Origin: Ectopseudomonas guguanensis
GTDB taxonomy: Bacteria; Pseudomonadota; Gammaproteobacteria; Pseudomonadales; Pseudomonadaceae
Assembly: GCF_900104265.1 (NCBI RefSeq)
Contig: NZ_FNJJ01000018.1
Span: forward strand, 19,824-83,823
Direction: 5' to 3'
Length of the DNA stretch: 64,000 nucleotides
This document shows positions 38,501-45,346 of the stretch, one piece after another (position 1 is the first letter of the stretch; each line of letters starts with the position of its first letter). The notes beneath the pieces were generated by a model that worked only from the letters and a program-made list of their open reading frames with translations, ran no database searches and was not told the origin of the DNA. The position numbers and the translations under genes were made by a program.

Positions 38501-39325
38501 TCGCTGACCTTCCAGGTCAACGAGCGCATGGCCATGGAACAGGAGCTGCGCCGCGCCCTGGAGCGCGACGAGCTGCGCCTGTTCTACCAACCCAAGTACT
38601 GCCTGCGCAGCCAGCGACTGGTCGGCGCCGAAGCGCTGGTGCGCTGGCCGCACCCGGTGTTCGGCGACATCCCGCCGGATCGCTTCATCCCGGTGGCGGA
38701 AGAAAGCGGGCTGATCCTGCCACTTGGCGACTGGGTACTGCAGGAGGCCTGTCGCCAGTTGCAATGCTGGCAGGACAGCAACCAGGGCTTCGGCCCGTTG
38801 TCGGTCAACCTTGCCGGCGCCCAGCTGCACCAGCCAAGCCTGGTTTCGCGCATCGGCGAGCTGCTGCAACAGCACGGTCTGGCGGCCGAGCTGCTGCAAA
38901 TGGAGATCACCGAAAACTTCATCATGAACCAGGCCGGCGATGCGCTGGACATTCTCCACAGGCTCAAGGAACTCGGCGTACAGCTGGCCATCGACGACTT
39001 CGGCACCGGCTACTCCTCGCTCAGCTACCTCAAGCGCCTGCCGCTGGACGTGTTGAAGATCGACCAGTCCTTCGTCCGCGGCCTGCCGGACGACCCGCAC
39101 GACCTGGCGATCACCCGCGCCATCATCGCCCTGGGCCACAGCATGCAGCTGACGGTGATCGCCGAAGGGGTGGAAACCAAGGCCCAGGAACTCTGCCTGG
39201 CCGCCGAAGGCTGCCTGCAGATCCAGGGCTATGTGATCAGCCGCCCACTCTCGGCAGAAGCCTTCACCCGGAAATTTCTCCCGCCAGGTCAAGCGGTTGG
39301 CGCTGGCGAGAACGCGTCGGTATAA
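35591..39325 (+). CDS. rmcA: Dual GGDEF-EAL c-di-GMP enzyme with flytrap and PAS domains
   Basis: This 1244-residue membrane protein has a signal peptide (1-22), a periplasmic SBP_bac_3 flytrap domain (about 30-260), one membrane segment (about 266-288) and four PAS domains (about 310-805). A GGDEF domain with intact GGDEF (886-890) and an EAL domain with intact EAL (1014-1016) follow. Position after rpoD and domain order match RmcA (PA0575), a redox-responsive c-di-GMP phosphodiesterase affecting colony morphology and biofilm. ATG at 35591 is preferred to the upstream TTG since the signal peptide starts there. The tRNA promoter lies within its last codons. Confidence 0.93.
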   Translation: MPRLPAILLLCLAYWTTPALALTLSEEERTWLAAQTELRLGVDTSWPPFEFRDDQGRYQGLTADYVRLIESRLGLKLQPVEPSSWSQVLEQARAGQLHLLPGVMSTPERQSYLVFTRPYLDFPIVILARNGGPQPRKLNDLYGLRIAVVADYAPHELLRQQHPDLSLLPLPSVAAALQALATGQADALVGDLASSVWSLRQLKLDGLYISGETPYRYQLAMAAPRDHAILVGILDKVFAELGPAEIAALQAPWIGSVLDKRSAWRETLLYGLPALLGLLAIIAIILRINRRLKSEMRNREALEQALRSREQHFRDLVENLSAITWEAESSGLTYTYVSPHAEKLLGYPLEKWLEPGFWQRHLHPDDQQRALRRCLEQCTAGEDHTLEYRLLAADGRVVWVRDTVTLLQRGDQQVVRGLMIDISETKQTEQALRLSEQKFASVFQQCPDILVIARRADGVLLEVNAAFTEHTGLSVEQAIGKTATELDIWGVPGIGPKLLLGLQDQNMRNLEMPFRRADGSLFTGLISAEAFQLADVPALVVVVRDISQLKATQQQLQISEEKFARAFHASPDGLLISRMRDGLLIEANEGFSRITGYSFDEAARQSTLSLGIWADPTDRERMVQSIREHGSVRDMIARVRTKSGQLRLCELSAQPLPLGGEDCLLTIARDITERQQMQEELQQAATVFESTAEGVMITDLEQRITAVNRAFTEITGYAEAEALGQKPSLLASGQHDQAFYNAMWHCLASNGHWQGEIWNRRKNGELYPEWLTISAVRNADNQITHFVGVFADISSLKHAQARLDHQAHHDPLTGLPNRLLFENRLRSALDGSRAEDKAGAVLFLDLDRFKQINDSLGHPVGDQLLRAIAARLKLQLRDIDTVARLGGDEFIILLPGLQQAADAEQVAQKLLDCFSAPFDIDHHEFFVSASIGISLYPKDGADVATLVKNADAAMYQSKAKGRNRSEFYTRSLTFQVNERMAMEQELRRALERDELRLFYQPKYCLRSQRLVGAEALVRWPHPVFGDIPPDRFIPVAEESGLILPLGDWVLQEACRQLQCWQDSNQGFGPLSVNLAGAQLHQPSLVSRIGELLQQHGLAAELLQMEITENFIMNQAGDALDILHRLKELGVQLAIDDFGTGYSSLSYLKRLPLDVLKIDQSFVRGLPDDPHDLAITRAIIALGHSMQLTVIAEGVETKAQELCLAAEGCLQIQGYVISRPLSAEAFTRKFLPPGQAVGAGENASV

Positions 39326-39326
39326 T
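39297..39326 (+). promoter_or_regulatory. Promoter of the CAU tRNA gene
   Basis: TTGGCG (39297-39302) and TATAAT (39321-39326) are separated by 18 bp and precede the tRNA by 15 bp. The elements overlap the 3' end of rmcA. Confidence 0.75.
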
Positions 39327-39341
39327 CCGCCGGCCTTCTGG

Positions 39342-39418
39342 GGGCCTATAGCTCAGTTGGTTAGAGCAGAGGACTCATAATCCTTTGGTCCACGGTTCGA
39401 GTCCGTGTGGGCCCACCA
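39342..39418 (+). tRNA. tRNA with CAU anticodon (Ile2 or Met)
   Basis: The 77-nt cloverleaf has acceptor GGGCCTA/TGGGCCC (with a G-T pair), D-arm GCTC/GAGC, anticodon stem GAGGA/TCCTT with loop CTCATAA, T-arm CACGG/CCGTG and an encoded CCA. The anticodon CAT is at 39376-39378. Elongator Met and lysidine-modified Ile2 tRNAs share this anticodon. The anticodon and variable-loop context resembles E. coli ileX more than metT, so I lean toward Ile2. It is also the apparent integration site of the adjacent island. Confidence 0.95.
39373..39393 (+). other. att-like core in the tRNA (left repeat)
   Basis: The 21-bp segment begins ACTCATAATCCTTTGGTCCA at the anticodon loop and matches 45316-45336 base for base. 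Identity stops on both sides of the segment. Confidence 0.7.
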
Positions 39419-39423
39419 CCTTC

Positions 39424-39446
39424 AAAGCCGCGCATTGCGCGGCTTT
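39424..39446 (+). terminator. Terminator downstream of the tRNA
   Basis: Perfect 10-bp arms AAAGCCGCGC / GCGCGGCTTT with a 3-base loop lie 5 bases past the tRNA CCA. Confidence 0.85.
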
Positions 39447-39507
39447 CGTGTCTTTGCACATCTCAAATGGCCCCCCTCCTCACTCGCCTCCACGCTCTGA
39501 GAAGCTG

Positions 39508-39675
39508 CGTAGCCATTGCCTACGAGAAAATGTAGCCCAAGAGCTACAAAAAACGATCAACAGGCGTATCCTGTAGCCCACGAGACACAATAATAGATTC
39601 AGGCTGCTTGTAGAGCTGTAGCCCAGGAGCTACATTTTCCGGCATTACTTCGATTTTTGACGCCCAGGGGCTACA
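39508..39675. promoter_or_regulatory. hipBA operator array and promoter
   Basis: Four 18-bp sites start at 39531, 39572, 39617 and 39658, with the pattern TGTAGC-N6-GCTACA; two are perfect, one has a degenerate right half and the last a degenerate left half. A fifth related palindrome (CGTAG/CTACG arms) is at 39508-39524. Start-to-start spacing of the four is 41, 45 and 41 bp. A promoter TTGTAG (39608-39613) / TACATT (39631-39636), 17-bp spacer, is covered by the 39617 site. The last site overlaps the hipB ribosome-binding region. Confidence 0.75.
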
Positions 39676-39676
39676 A

Positions 39677-39937
39677 ATGACCTCTCTCTACGACGTTTCG
39701 GAAATGCTGAAACAGGCGCGCGGTGACGCGAAACTGAGCCAGGAAGCGCTGGCCAGTCGTGCTGGCGTCTCGCGCACCACGGTAGCGCGCATGGAAACCC
39801 TGGCCAAAGGCGATATGAGCGTCTCGGTGCTGGTTCGCCTGCTGGAGGCGGCAGGCTACGACCTGAAGCTGGTCAAGGCCGGGCATCAACGCACGGTTGA
39901 AGACATTCTCGACGAGCAACGCTCAGGGAGTGCTTGA
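39677..39937 (+). CDS. hipB: HipB-like XRE-family antitoxin
   Basis: This 86-residue protein is mostly an XRE helix-turn-helix (about 8-65; LSQEALASRAGVSRTTVARM). HipB antitoxins bind their HipA kinase and repress the operon through palindromic operators, and an array of such sites lies directly upstream. Its TGA stop is 2 bases before the hipA ATG. The family name is inferred from the HTH and the HipA partner. Confidence 0.85.
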   Translation: MTSLYDVSEMLKQARGDAKLSQEALASRAGVSRTTVARMETLAKGDMSVSVLVRLLEAAGYDLKLVKAGHQRTVEDILDEQRSGSA

Positions 39938-39939
39938 GC

Positions 39940-41274
39940 ATGATCCTCGACGTCCACGTCAGCTCACGGAGGGTGGCCAAGCTCTATCGGGAGCGCGATG
40001 AATATGTGCTGAAGTACCTTCCGGGCACAGTAGCGGAAGACTTCGTCAGCCTGACGATGCCGGTACGGGAAGAAGCATGGCGCTGGCCACGTGACCTCTT
40101 CCCGTTCTTTCGGCAGAACCTGCCCGAGGGGTATTTGCTAGGCGTCATCCGCGAAGAGTTCGGCCCACTGCTCGATGGTACCGATCTCTCACTGCTGGGC
40201 GTGGTGGGCGGCACCGGTATCGGCAGAGTCTCGGTCACGCCAGAGGGTGTTGAGCCTGGCGTCGAAATGGCGCCGCTGGAGATAGAACACCTGCTCAAAG
40301 CGGAAAACACCAGCGAACGATTCGCCGCACTGGTGCGGCAATACGCTCGGGTCGCCGTATCGGGGGTCGTGCCAAAGTTCATTGCCACCGACGCCGTCGC
40401 CCCTCGGGAGCCGCTGGGCAAACCGACCCTGCGCACCGGCTTTCACATCATCAAGGGCTCCGACGAAACCACCCCTTTTCTGGGCTTCAACGAGTTCTAC
40501 ACCATGCGCGTGCTGGAGCGACTGAATGTCGTGCCGGTCGCTGCCTGCCGCATGTCTGACGACGGCAAGGTCCTGGTAGTGGATCGCTTCGACATGGACG
40601 AACACGGCATCCCCCGCTACGGCGTCGAGGATGCCTGCGGGCTGCTGGGTTTACCACCCCATGAAAAGTACTCGCCCACCACCGAACGGGTGTGGAATGC
40701 CACACGCGCCTACATCCCCGCCGACCGCCTGCAAGCGCAGCGCGAGCACCTGGGCTGGCACCTGCTGACCAACTACGTGGTGCGCAATGCCGACTGCCAC
40801 GCGAAGAACATCGCGCTGTTCTACTCCTCCCGAGCGGACGTAGGCTTCACGCCCGTCTATGACCTGGTGACCACTCAGGCCTACCCGCGCTTCGCCAGCA
40901 ACCCGCCTGGCCTGTCCGTTGGAGGCAGGCAAACCTGGACACCGGGTCGATCTCTGGAAACCTTCTTCAAGGCCGTGCTGGGCATTACCCCGAGCAAATA
41001 CGCAGCCATGCTCGAGCAACTCTGCGAATCCGCCGTAGAGGTCGGCAAGGAAGTCATCGAAGCCGCAAAGAACGAGCCCGCCTGGCGCGACGTAGCCAAG
41101 CATATGGTGCATGCGTGGAACGAAGGCATGGAAACAGTCCGCTGCCCCAAGGCCGCCCCGCACTTTCGTGGCCTCGATAGCGCCATCGAAGACGCCGGCT
41201 TCTCCGGCCCGCGCAAACCTGAGCGCAGCAGAGAAGTGATTGGCCGCTCCGAATTACTGGCGAAGAAGCGCTGA
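39940..41274 (+). CDS. hipA: HipA-like serine/threonine kinase toxin
   Basis: This 444-residue protein has the HipA fold. Visible elements are an N-terminal Couple_hipA-like region (LPEGYLLGVI, LGVVGGTGIGRV), a phosphorylatable Gly-rich loop VSGVVPKF (Ser141), K172 in IIKGSD, and VDRFDMD (214-220). The catalytic NADCHAKN (D285, N290) and YDL (D308) are intact. HipA kinases phosphorylate aminoacyl-tRNA synthetases or related targets and cause growth arrest. It is coupled to hipB and nothing suggests inactivation. The target cannot be told from sequence. Confidence 0.88.
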   Translation: MILDVHVSSRRVAKLYRERDEYVLKYLPGTVAEDFVSLTMPVREEAWRWPRDLFPFFRQNLPEGYLLGVIREEFGPLLDGTDLSLLGVVGGTGIGRVSVTPEGVEPGVEMAPLEIEHLLKAENTSERFAALVRQYARVAVSGVVPKFIATDAVAPREPLGKPTLRTGFHIIKGSDETTPFLGFNEFYTMRVLERLNVVPVAACRMSDDGKVLVVDRFDMDEHGIPRYGVEDACGLLGLPPHEKYSPTTERVWNATRAYIPADRLQAQREHLGWHLLTNYVVRNADCHAKNIALFYSSRADVGFTPVYDLVTTQAYPRFASNPPGLSVGGRQTWTPGRSLETFFKAVLGITPSKYAAMLEQLCESAVEVGKEVIEAAKNEPAWRDVAKHMVHAWNEGMETVRCPKAAPHFRGLDSAIEDAGFSGPRKPERSREVIGRSELLAKKR

Positions 41275-41336
41275 CCAGCAAGCGACACAACAGTCCAACG
41301 AACATCAGGTAAGAAGACGGTGAGCCAGATGGTCCT

Positions 41337-41363
41337 TATTCGGCTCACCAATTGAGCCGAATA
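41337..41363. promoter_or_regulatory. Perfect 11-bp inverted repeat (orphan operator?)
   Basis: TATTCGGCTCA and TGAGCCGAATA flank a 5-base spacer. Two more half-sites, TGAGCC at 41321 and GGCTCA at 41376, sit symmetrically outside. It lies in the otherwise empty 41275-41572 gap after hipA and before the NERD gene. It looks like a binding site for a dimeric regulator not obvious in the window. Confidence 0.6.
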
Positions 41364-41572
41364 GATGCGCTAATCGGCTCATTAACAAAAGCCGCGCTCA
41401 GCCCTGCGCAATACCCCCAAACCTGGCGCAACCGCCTAGCGGCCATAGAACAATGGTCGCAACCCCCTTGAGCCTTTAAAGGCAATTAGCCATTATCCGA
41501 ATCAGTGCCAGGCATCTGGATTTCGGCACACCTGCTCGCCCAGCCATCAAGCAGCTCTGCTCAAGGAAGAAA

Positions 41573-42343
41573 ATGGATTACAGCCCGATAGTCGCCCAGG
41601 TCTGGGGCATGCTGACCTGGTTCATCCCGGCAGCCTTGCTGATCGGCCTTTTCAAATCGCCCTGGGCCAAGGGGCAGATCGGTGAACTGCTGGTGCGCCT
41701 GTTCGCCCACTGGCAGCTGGACAAGCAGACCTACCGCCGCCTGCACAACGTCACCCTGAACACGCCGGACGGCACCACGCAGATCGACCACGTATTCCTC
41801 TCGCCCTACGGCATATTCGTGCTGGAAACGAAGAACATGAGCGGCTGGATCTTCGGCAGCGAGAAGCAGGCGCAGTGGACGCAGAAGCTTTACAAACGCA
41901 CCTTCAAATTCCAGAACCCGCTTAGGCAGAACTACAAACACCTCAAGGCTCTGGAAGCCACCCTTGGCGTCAGCCCTGAGCACCTGCACTCGGTCATCAC
42001 CTTTGTCGGCGGCAGCACCTTCAAGACCGAAGTGCCGGCCAACGTGACCCAGGGCATTGGCTTTATCCGCTATATCCAGTCATTCCAGCAGGCGGTATTC
42101 AGCGCGGCTGAAGTCGACGCCATGCTGCACGCCCTGCAAACCGGCCGTCGCGCCCCGACCCTCGCTACGCACCGAGAGCATGTGCAAAACCTCAAGCGCC
42201 GTAGCGATCCGACAGCCGAGCGGCAATGCCCGAAATGCGGCGGTGCGATGCTGATTCGTACAGTGAAGTCAGGGGCCAAGGCGGGGCAGCAGTTCTGGGG
42301 ATGCTCTGCGTTTCCCAAGTGCAGAACTATGCAGAGTCTTTGA
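41573..42343 (+). CDS. Membrane-anchored NERD-domain protein with C4 zinc finger
   Basis: This 256-residue protein has an N-terminal membrane segment (about 9-27), a NERD domain (about 33-150) with candidate nuclease residues E38, D72 and E85-T-K87 (IDHVFLSPYGIFVLETKN), and a topoisomerase-type zinc finger (C219, C222, C244, C250) at the C-terminus. NERD is related to restriction-endonuclease-like folds and occurs in DNA-processing and defence contexts. AAGGAAG lies a few bases upstream of the start. Function is inferred only at domain level. Confidence 0.82.
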   Translation: MDYSPIVAQVWGMLTWFIPAALLIGLFKSPWAKGQIGELLVRLFAHWQLDKQTYRRLHNVTLNTPDGTTQIDHVFLSPYGIFVLETKNMSGWIFGSEKQAQWTQKLYKRTFKFQNPLRQNYKHLKALEATLGVSPEHLHSVITFVGGSTFKTEVPANVTQGIGFIRYIQSFQQAVFSAAEVDAMLHALQTGRRAPTLATHREHVQNLKRRSDPTAERQCPKCGGAMLIRTVKSGAKAGQQFWGCSAFPKCRTMQSL

Positions 42344-42366
42344 TATATAGAAGAGGGAGGCCACCA

Positions 42367-42456
42367 ATGCCCACGTTCAAGAATGAATCTCTGGTCTTGA
42401 TCCCCCCTTTATTGCCTTCATTGCCATTAGGGCGGGTAATTCCTCGAAGTCAATGA
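42367..42456 (+). CDS. Possible 29-aa small protein upstream of the NdpA-like gene
   Basis: ATG at 42367 follows a strong GGGAGG 6 bases upstream and encodes MPTFKNESLVLIPPLLPSLP followed by nine residues. Its TGA overlaps an in-frame ATG (42453) of the next gene. It could be a leader for translational coupling or simply chance. No homology is recognised. Confidence 0.28.
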   Translation: MPTFKNESLVLIPPLLPSLPLGRVIPRSQ

Positions 42457-42479
42457 GAAACCTCGAAAGGAGTAGCAAT

Positions 42480-43553
42480 ATGGCGGTACCACTGGATGGA
42501 GTGTTGAGTCAGGCCCAGCGCGAGAGCTTAGAAATTGTCAGCTTCATCTTCCACATCATCGACGCAGATGCTGGAGAGGATGAAGACGTTGTTTTCCTTG
42601 ATGAGGTGCAACTACAGGCCGCTCAAAAGAAGTTCTTTCTAGATCGGCTGCGTGACATCGCCGAAGGCACACAGTATGTGTTCAAGCAGGACGCCGTACA
42701 CCTGAAAGAGAAGTGCCAACAGCTGATTGAGGCTCCGGATCGATTCATCGAGCTTTCACGCCAGATCACCACAGATTTTTCTGGCCGACACCAAGGGCAG
42801 ATGTCCGCTGGCGTATTCATCGTGTCCATTGTGAAGTACCTAGCGGCTGCACATGATTGGAGACAGCTAGTTTTCCTAGTAAAAATGGATAAGCAACCCT
42901 CGTTTACTTACAGCTATGAGGAAAAGGATGGTCGAAGAGTTGCTGTTATCAATGAGGTTCAGAACTCTCTCAATGAGAGCAAGAACGCCATTCAGAAGAG
43001 CGCCTTGATAGATGTATCTGACCAGTTCGCGTGGGATGTACTAGCTTTTGACCGGGTGAAGAAACCGGGGCTGGGTGACTACTTTAGAGCTTTTCTCGGG
43101 GTAACAGAGCGCCAGCAGGACGCCGTATTGACGAGGGCAGCCCATAGCCAGGTACGAAAGTGGGCGAAAAAGCTGACTCCTGAACAGCTACCGCCCGGGG
43201 AGGATCTGAATACCTTTGCAGGCAGGTCGCTCAACTACCTTAATGACCATGACGTCTTTGAGACAGACGATTACCTCAACGCCGTGGTACGTGACGAAGA
43301 TGCTGATCGTAAGGCAGAGCTAATGGGGTCTTTGCGGGAGGTTCTTGCCGAAGCAGGCGTCGCAGGGCAACAATTCCGCCCCCAACCCGGATCGTTGCGT
43401 ACTAGCGAGCGAAAGCAGGTCTACCAAACGCTTGAGGGTGTCACTATTTCTTTTGAAGGGAGCGCCGAGGCGGTTGGCCTGGCTATCGAACCACTAGGTA
43501 ACGGCCGGGCCCGAGTTACAATTGAAACGAATCGGCTGGACGCCAAAGGTTGA
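42480..43553 (+). CDS. NdpA/YejK-like nucleoid-associated protein
   Basis: This 357-residue protein resembles the 37-kDa nucleoid-associated family (E. coli YejK). GVFIVSIVKYLAAAHDWRQLVFLVKM parallels its central strand region (the recognisable core is KYLAAAHDWRQLVFLVKM). ALIDVSDQFAWDVLAFDRVK and GDYFRAFLGVTERQ (about 199-212) parallel the YejK FFMDFLGASEG region. AAAGGAG precedes ATG at 42480; an in-frame ATG at 42453 is an alternative. It is followed 6 bases later by a membrane protein gene, so the two form an operon. Base composition is more AT-rich than core genes. Homology is by eye. Confidence 0.7.
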   Translation: MAVPLDGVLSQAQRESLEIVSFIFHIIDADAGEDEDVVFLDEVQLQAAQKKFFLDRLRDIAEGTQYVFKQDAVHLKEKCQQLIEAPDRFIELSRQITTDFSGRHQGQMSAGVFIVSIVKYLAAAHDWRQLVFLVKMDKQPSFTYSYEEKDGRRVAVINEVQNSLNESKNAIQKSALIDVSDQFAWDVLAFDRVKKPGLGDYFRAFLGVTERQQDAVLTRAAHSQVRKWAKKLTPEQLPPGEDLNTFAGRSLNYLNDHDVFETDDYLNAVVRDEDADRKAELMGSLREVLAEAGVAGQQFRPQPGSLRTSERKQVYQTLEGVTISFEGSAEAVGLAIEPLGNGRARVTIETNRLDAKG

Positions 43554-43559
43554 GGAATC

Positions 43560-45005
43560 ATGCCCGCTATAGCGGATCTACTTAAAGCGATCCTTGAACT
43601 GCGTGACCATGCCACGCAGTTCTTTGATGAGAGCTTTCGCCTAACGGTGGAGGGCGAGTCGCTGAGTGGTGCCGTAAAGGCAGCCCTTCAAAAGATCGAT
43701 GTACTAACCAGACAACTTGACCTTGATGCACCTACTGTCATGATCTCTGGTGCAGCAGTGGACACAGCCGAACTGGCATCGGACACCTTCGATGACGAGC
43801 CATGGAGGCTCGTCTTTGGCAAGTCCCCACTTGCTCAGAAAATGCGCGCCAGGGACGATGAAAATACGCTGGTGTTCTTCACGACTGAGGGCTTCCTGGA
43901 ATGGGGGGAGCGTATTGATCCGTTCCAATACCCCGGTAAAAATGAGCCCGATCTAGCTCGCCCAACGACGATTCGTGTCAACGGGCTGACCGCCGGATTT
44001 GGCGGGCCGTTGCTTTGGGTATTACCGCCGACGGGGCAGGCCTCGAGCGTCCCGACCAACAAACTCCCTGATCAGTCTGATGTGCATGGGTTGATTCACA
44101 CCAATGCAGTTAAGCCTCTGCGGGTTTGCCCAAGCGCCTATGCGCTAACTTGGGGAGATCTCGGCAGCCCTGCGGCGAAACATCTGGTTCGCTTGAGTGC
44201 ATGCGTCCTAGCTGCGTGCCTAGTTCAAGAGTTGAAGCACACTGACGATGGCTATGACGCCACCCTTCGGGGCACCAAAAGACTTTCATTGCCGCTCTAC
44301 GACAGCAGACAAGAGGTAAGTGCAGAGGCTCATTGCCAACTGGCAGAAGCCGTCTGCTGGGTCTATGAGGAGCGTCCCGAGACCCGCCTCAGGCTTGTAA
44401 TGGATCGATTGTCCATTGACATCGAGCATGGCCAAACGCTTTTGGCGGGAGCAGAGAAATACCTTGCGGTAGCACTGCAACAGGCCCGAGACAGCTACAC
44501 CTTTGTGATTCTTGACCGTAAGGATGCCTATCACAAAGAGGTTCGCGAACTGATGAAGGACATGAAGTCCCAAGCTGATCTGTACGCATCCAAGGTCAGG
44601 GATCTGGTGAGTTCGCTTACCCGAGACATTCTCAGCGTTTTGGTTTTCATTGGGTTCTCCTTCATAGCCAAGTTCGATCAGAGAAACATTCACGCTCTGC
44701 TGGAAAGCACCGAGCTATCCGTGCTGGTTAAATTTCTGGCGGGCTACTTGTTGCTTTCTTGTGTTCTTCAATTCAGCTCACATCTCCGAGACGCAAGCCT
44801 TGCTTACGAAGAGAGCAGAACCTGGCTCGATGTGCTGCAGCATTACTCCTCTCGATCTGACAAACAGGATCGATTCCTCACACCGATAGATAAGCGCCGA
44901 GTAACGCTTTTCTTCGCGATGGGAATAATTGGCGTGATCTACGCTATCCTGATTCTGATTACTTGGAACTTACCCTTTACAGTCGAACTGCTACTTGCCC
45001 AGTAG
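43560..45005 (+). CDS. Unknown protein with three C-terminal membrane segments
   Basis: I do not recognise this 481-residue protein. It has a soluble N-terminal region (about 1-310), a charged helical stretch (about 318-352; RKDAYHKEVRELMKDMKSQA), then three hydrophobic segments (about 357-370, 386-406 and 447-470). GAGG sits just upstream of the ATG and the gene starts 6 bases after the NdpA-like stop, so the products probably act together. A cytosolic sensor domain with a membrane module is a layout shared by several abortive-infection effectors, but that role is inference. AT-rich composition indicates transfer. Confidence 0.7.
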   Translation: MPAIADLLKAILELRDHATQFFDESFRLTVEGESLSGAVKAALQKIDVLTRQLDLDAPTVMISGAAVDTAELASDTFDDEPWRLVFGKSPLAQKMRARDDENTLVFFTTEGFLEWGERIDPFQYPGKNEPDLARPTTIRVNGLTAGFGGPLLWVLPPTGQASSVPTNKLPDQSDVHGLIHTNAVKPLRVCPSAYALTWGDLGSPAAKHLVRLSACVLAACLVQELKHTDDGYDATLRGTKRLSLPLYDSRQEVSAEAHCQLAEAVCWVYEERPETRLRLVMDRLSIDIEHGQTLLAGAEKYLAVALQQARDSYTFVILDRKDAYHKEVRELMKDMKSQADLYASKVRDLVSSLTRDILSVLVFIGFSFIAKFDQRNIHALLESTELSVLVKFLAGYLLLSCVLQFSSHLRDASLAYEESRTWLDVLQHYSSRSDKQDRFLTPIDKRRVTLFFAMGIIGVIYAILILITWNLPFTVELLLAQ

Positions 45006-45315
45006 CAAGCACTCACAACTCCGATAATGGTAGCGTGTTCGTTGGGCGGCGTCCGCCGTGCCCCCCCCGCAGGAATGAGCCGGACAAGCTCTTATGTGAG
45101 CATCGCCATTACCGACGATGTAGCTAAGACTCAAGATAGCGAAAGCAGGGATTTAAGGCCTCAAAGGTACAAAAAACAGTACACTGGCGGTACAGTGCCT
45201 AGCTTAGGTTGCTTTTGCAAAATTTCGCTCAAATCCAGTAACGTCGCTGCTTTCAGCTTATTTTACTTGCGCTGAGCTACTCACGGTTTTACTGGGCTCG
45301 CGGCGTTTCGAGGCA
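45006..45315. other. Non-coding right end of the island
   Basis: This gap contains no convincing gene. It is AT-rich toward the right and has three GTAC-containing words at 45166, 45179 and 45189 (GGTACA, AGTACA, GGTACAG). These could be recombinase arm-type sites next to the att repeat. A frame at 45027-45275 lacks a ribosome-binding site and family features. Confidence 0.4.
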
Positions 45316-45336
45316 ACTCATAATCCTTTGGTCCAC
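45316..45336 (+). other. att-like right repeat
   Basis: This is an exact 21-bp copy of the tRNA anticodon-to-variable-loop segment at 39373-39393, with unrelated flanks (no acceptor or T-arm), so it is not a second tRNA. It defines the presumed distal end of the island. Confidence 0.7.
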
Positions 45337-45346
45337 AGCCAAAGCC

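Larger units (their letters stand above)
39373..45336. mobile_element. Candidate integrated island bounded by 21-bp att-like repeats, integrase not seen
   Basis: The 21 bp spanning the tRNA anticodon loop to variable loop (39373-39393) recur exactly at 45316-45336 in the same orientation, with differing flanks. The DNA between carries hipBA, a NERD protein and a two-gene NdpA-like/membrane operon. The latter is visibly less GC-rich than flanking core genes. Anticodon-loop sites are a known class for tyrosine recombinases. No recombinase gene is visible inside, so the element is decayed, trimmed or mobilised in trans. Confidence 0.65.

Noticed and set aside
45027..45275. 82-codon frame at the right end of the island
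   Set aside because: No Shine-Dalgarno, no recognisable integrase or other motif, and unusual composition; treated as non-coding.
45316..45336. Second tRNA gene suggested by the anticodon-loop sequence
   Set aside because: Only 21 bp match; no D-arm, T-arm or acceptor stem follows, so it is an att-like repeat.
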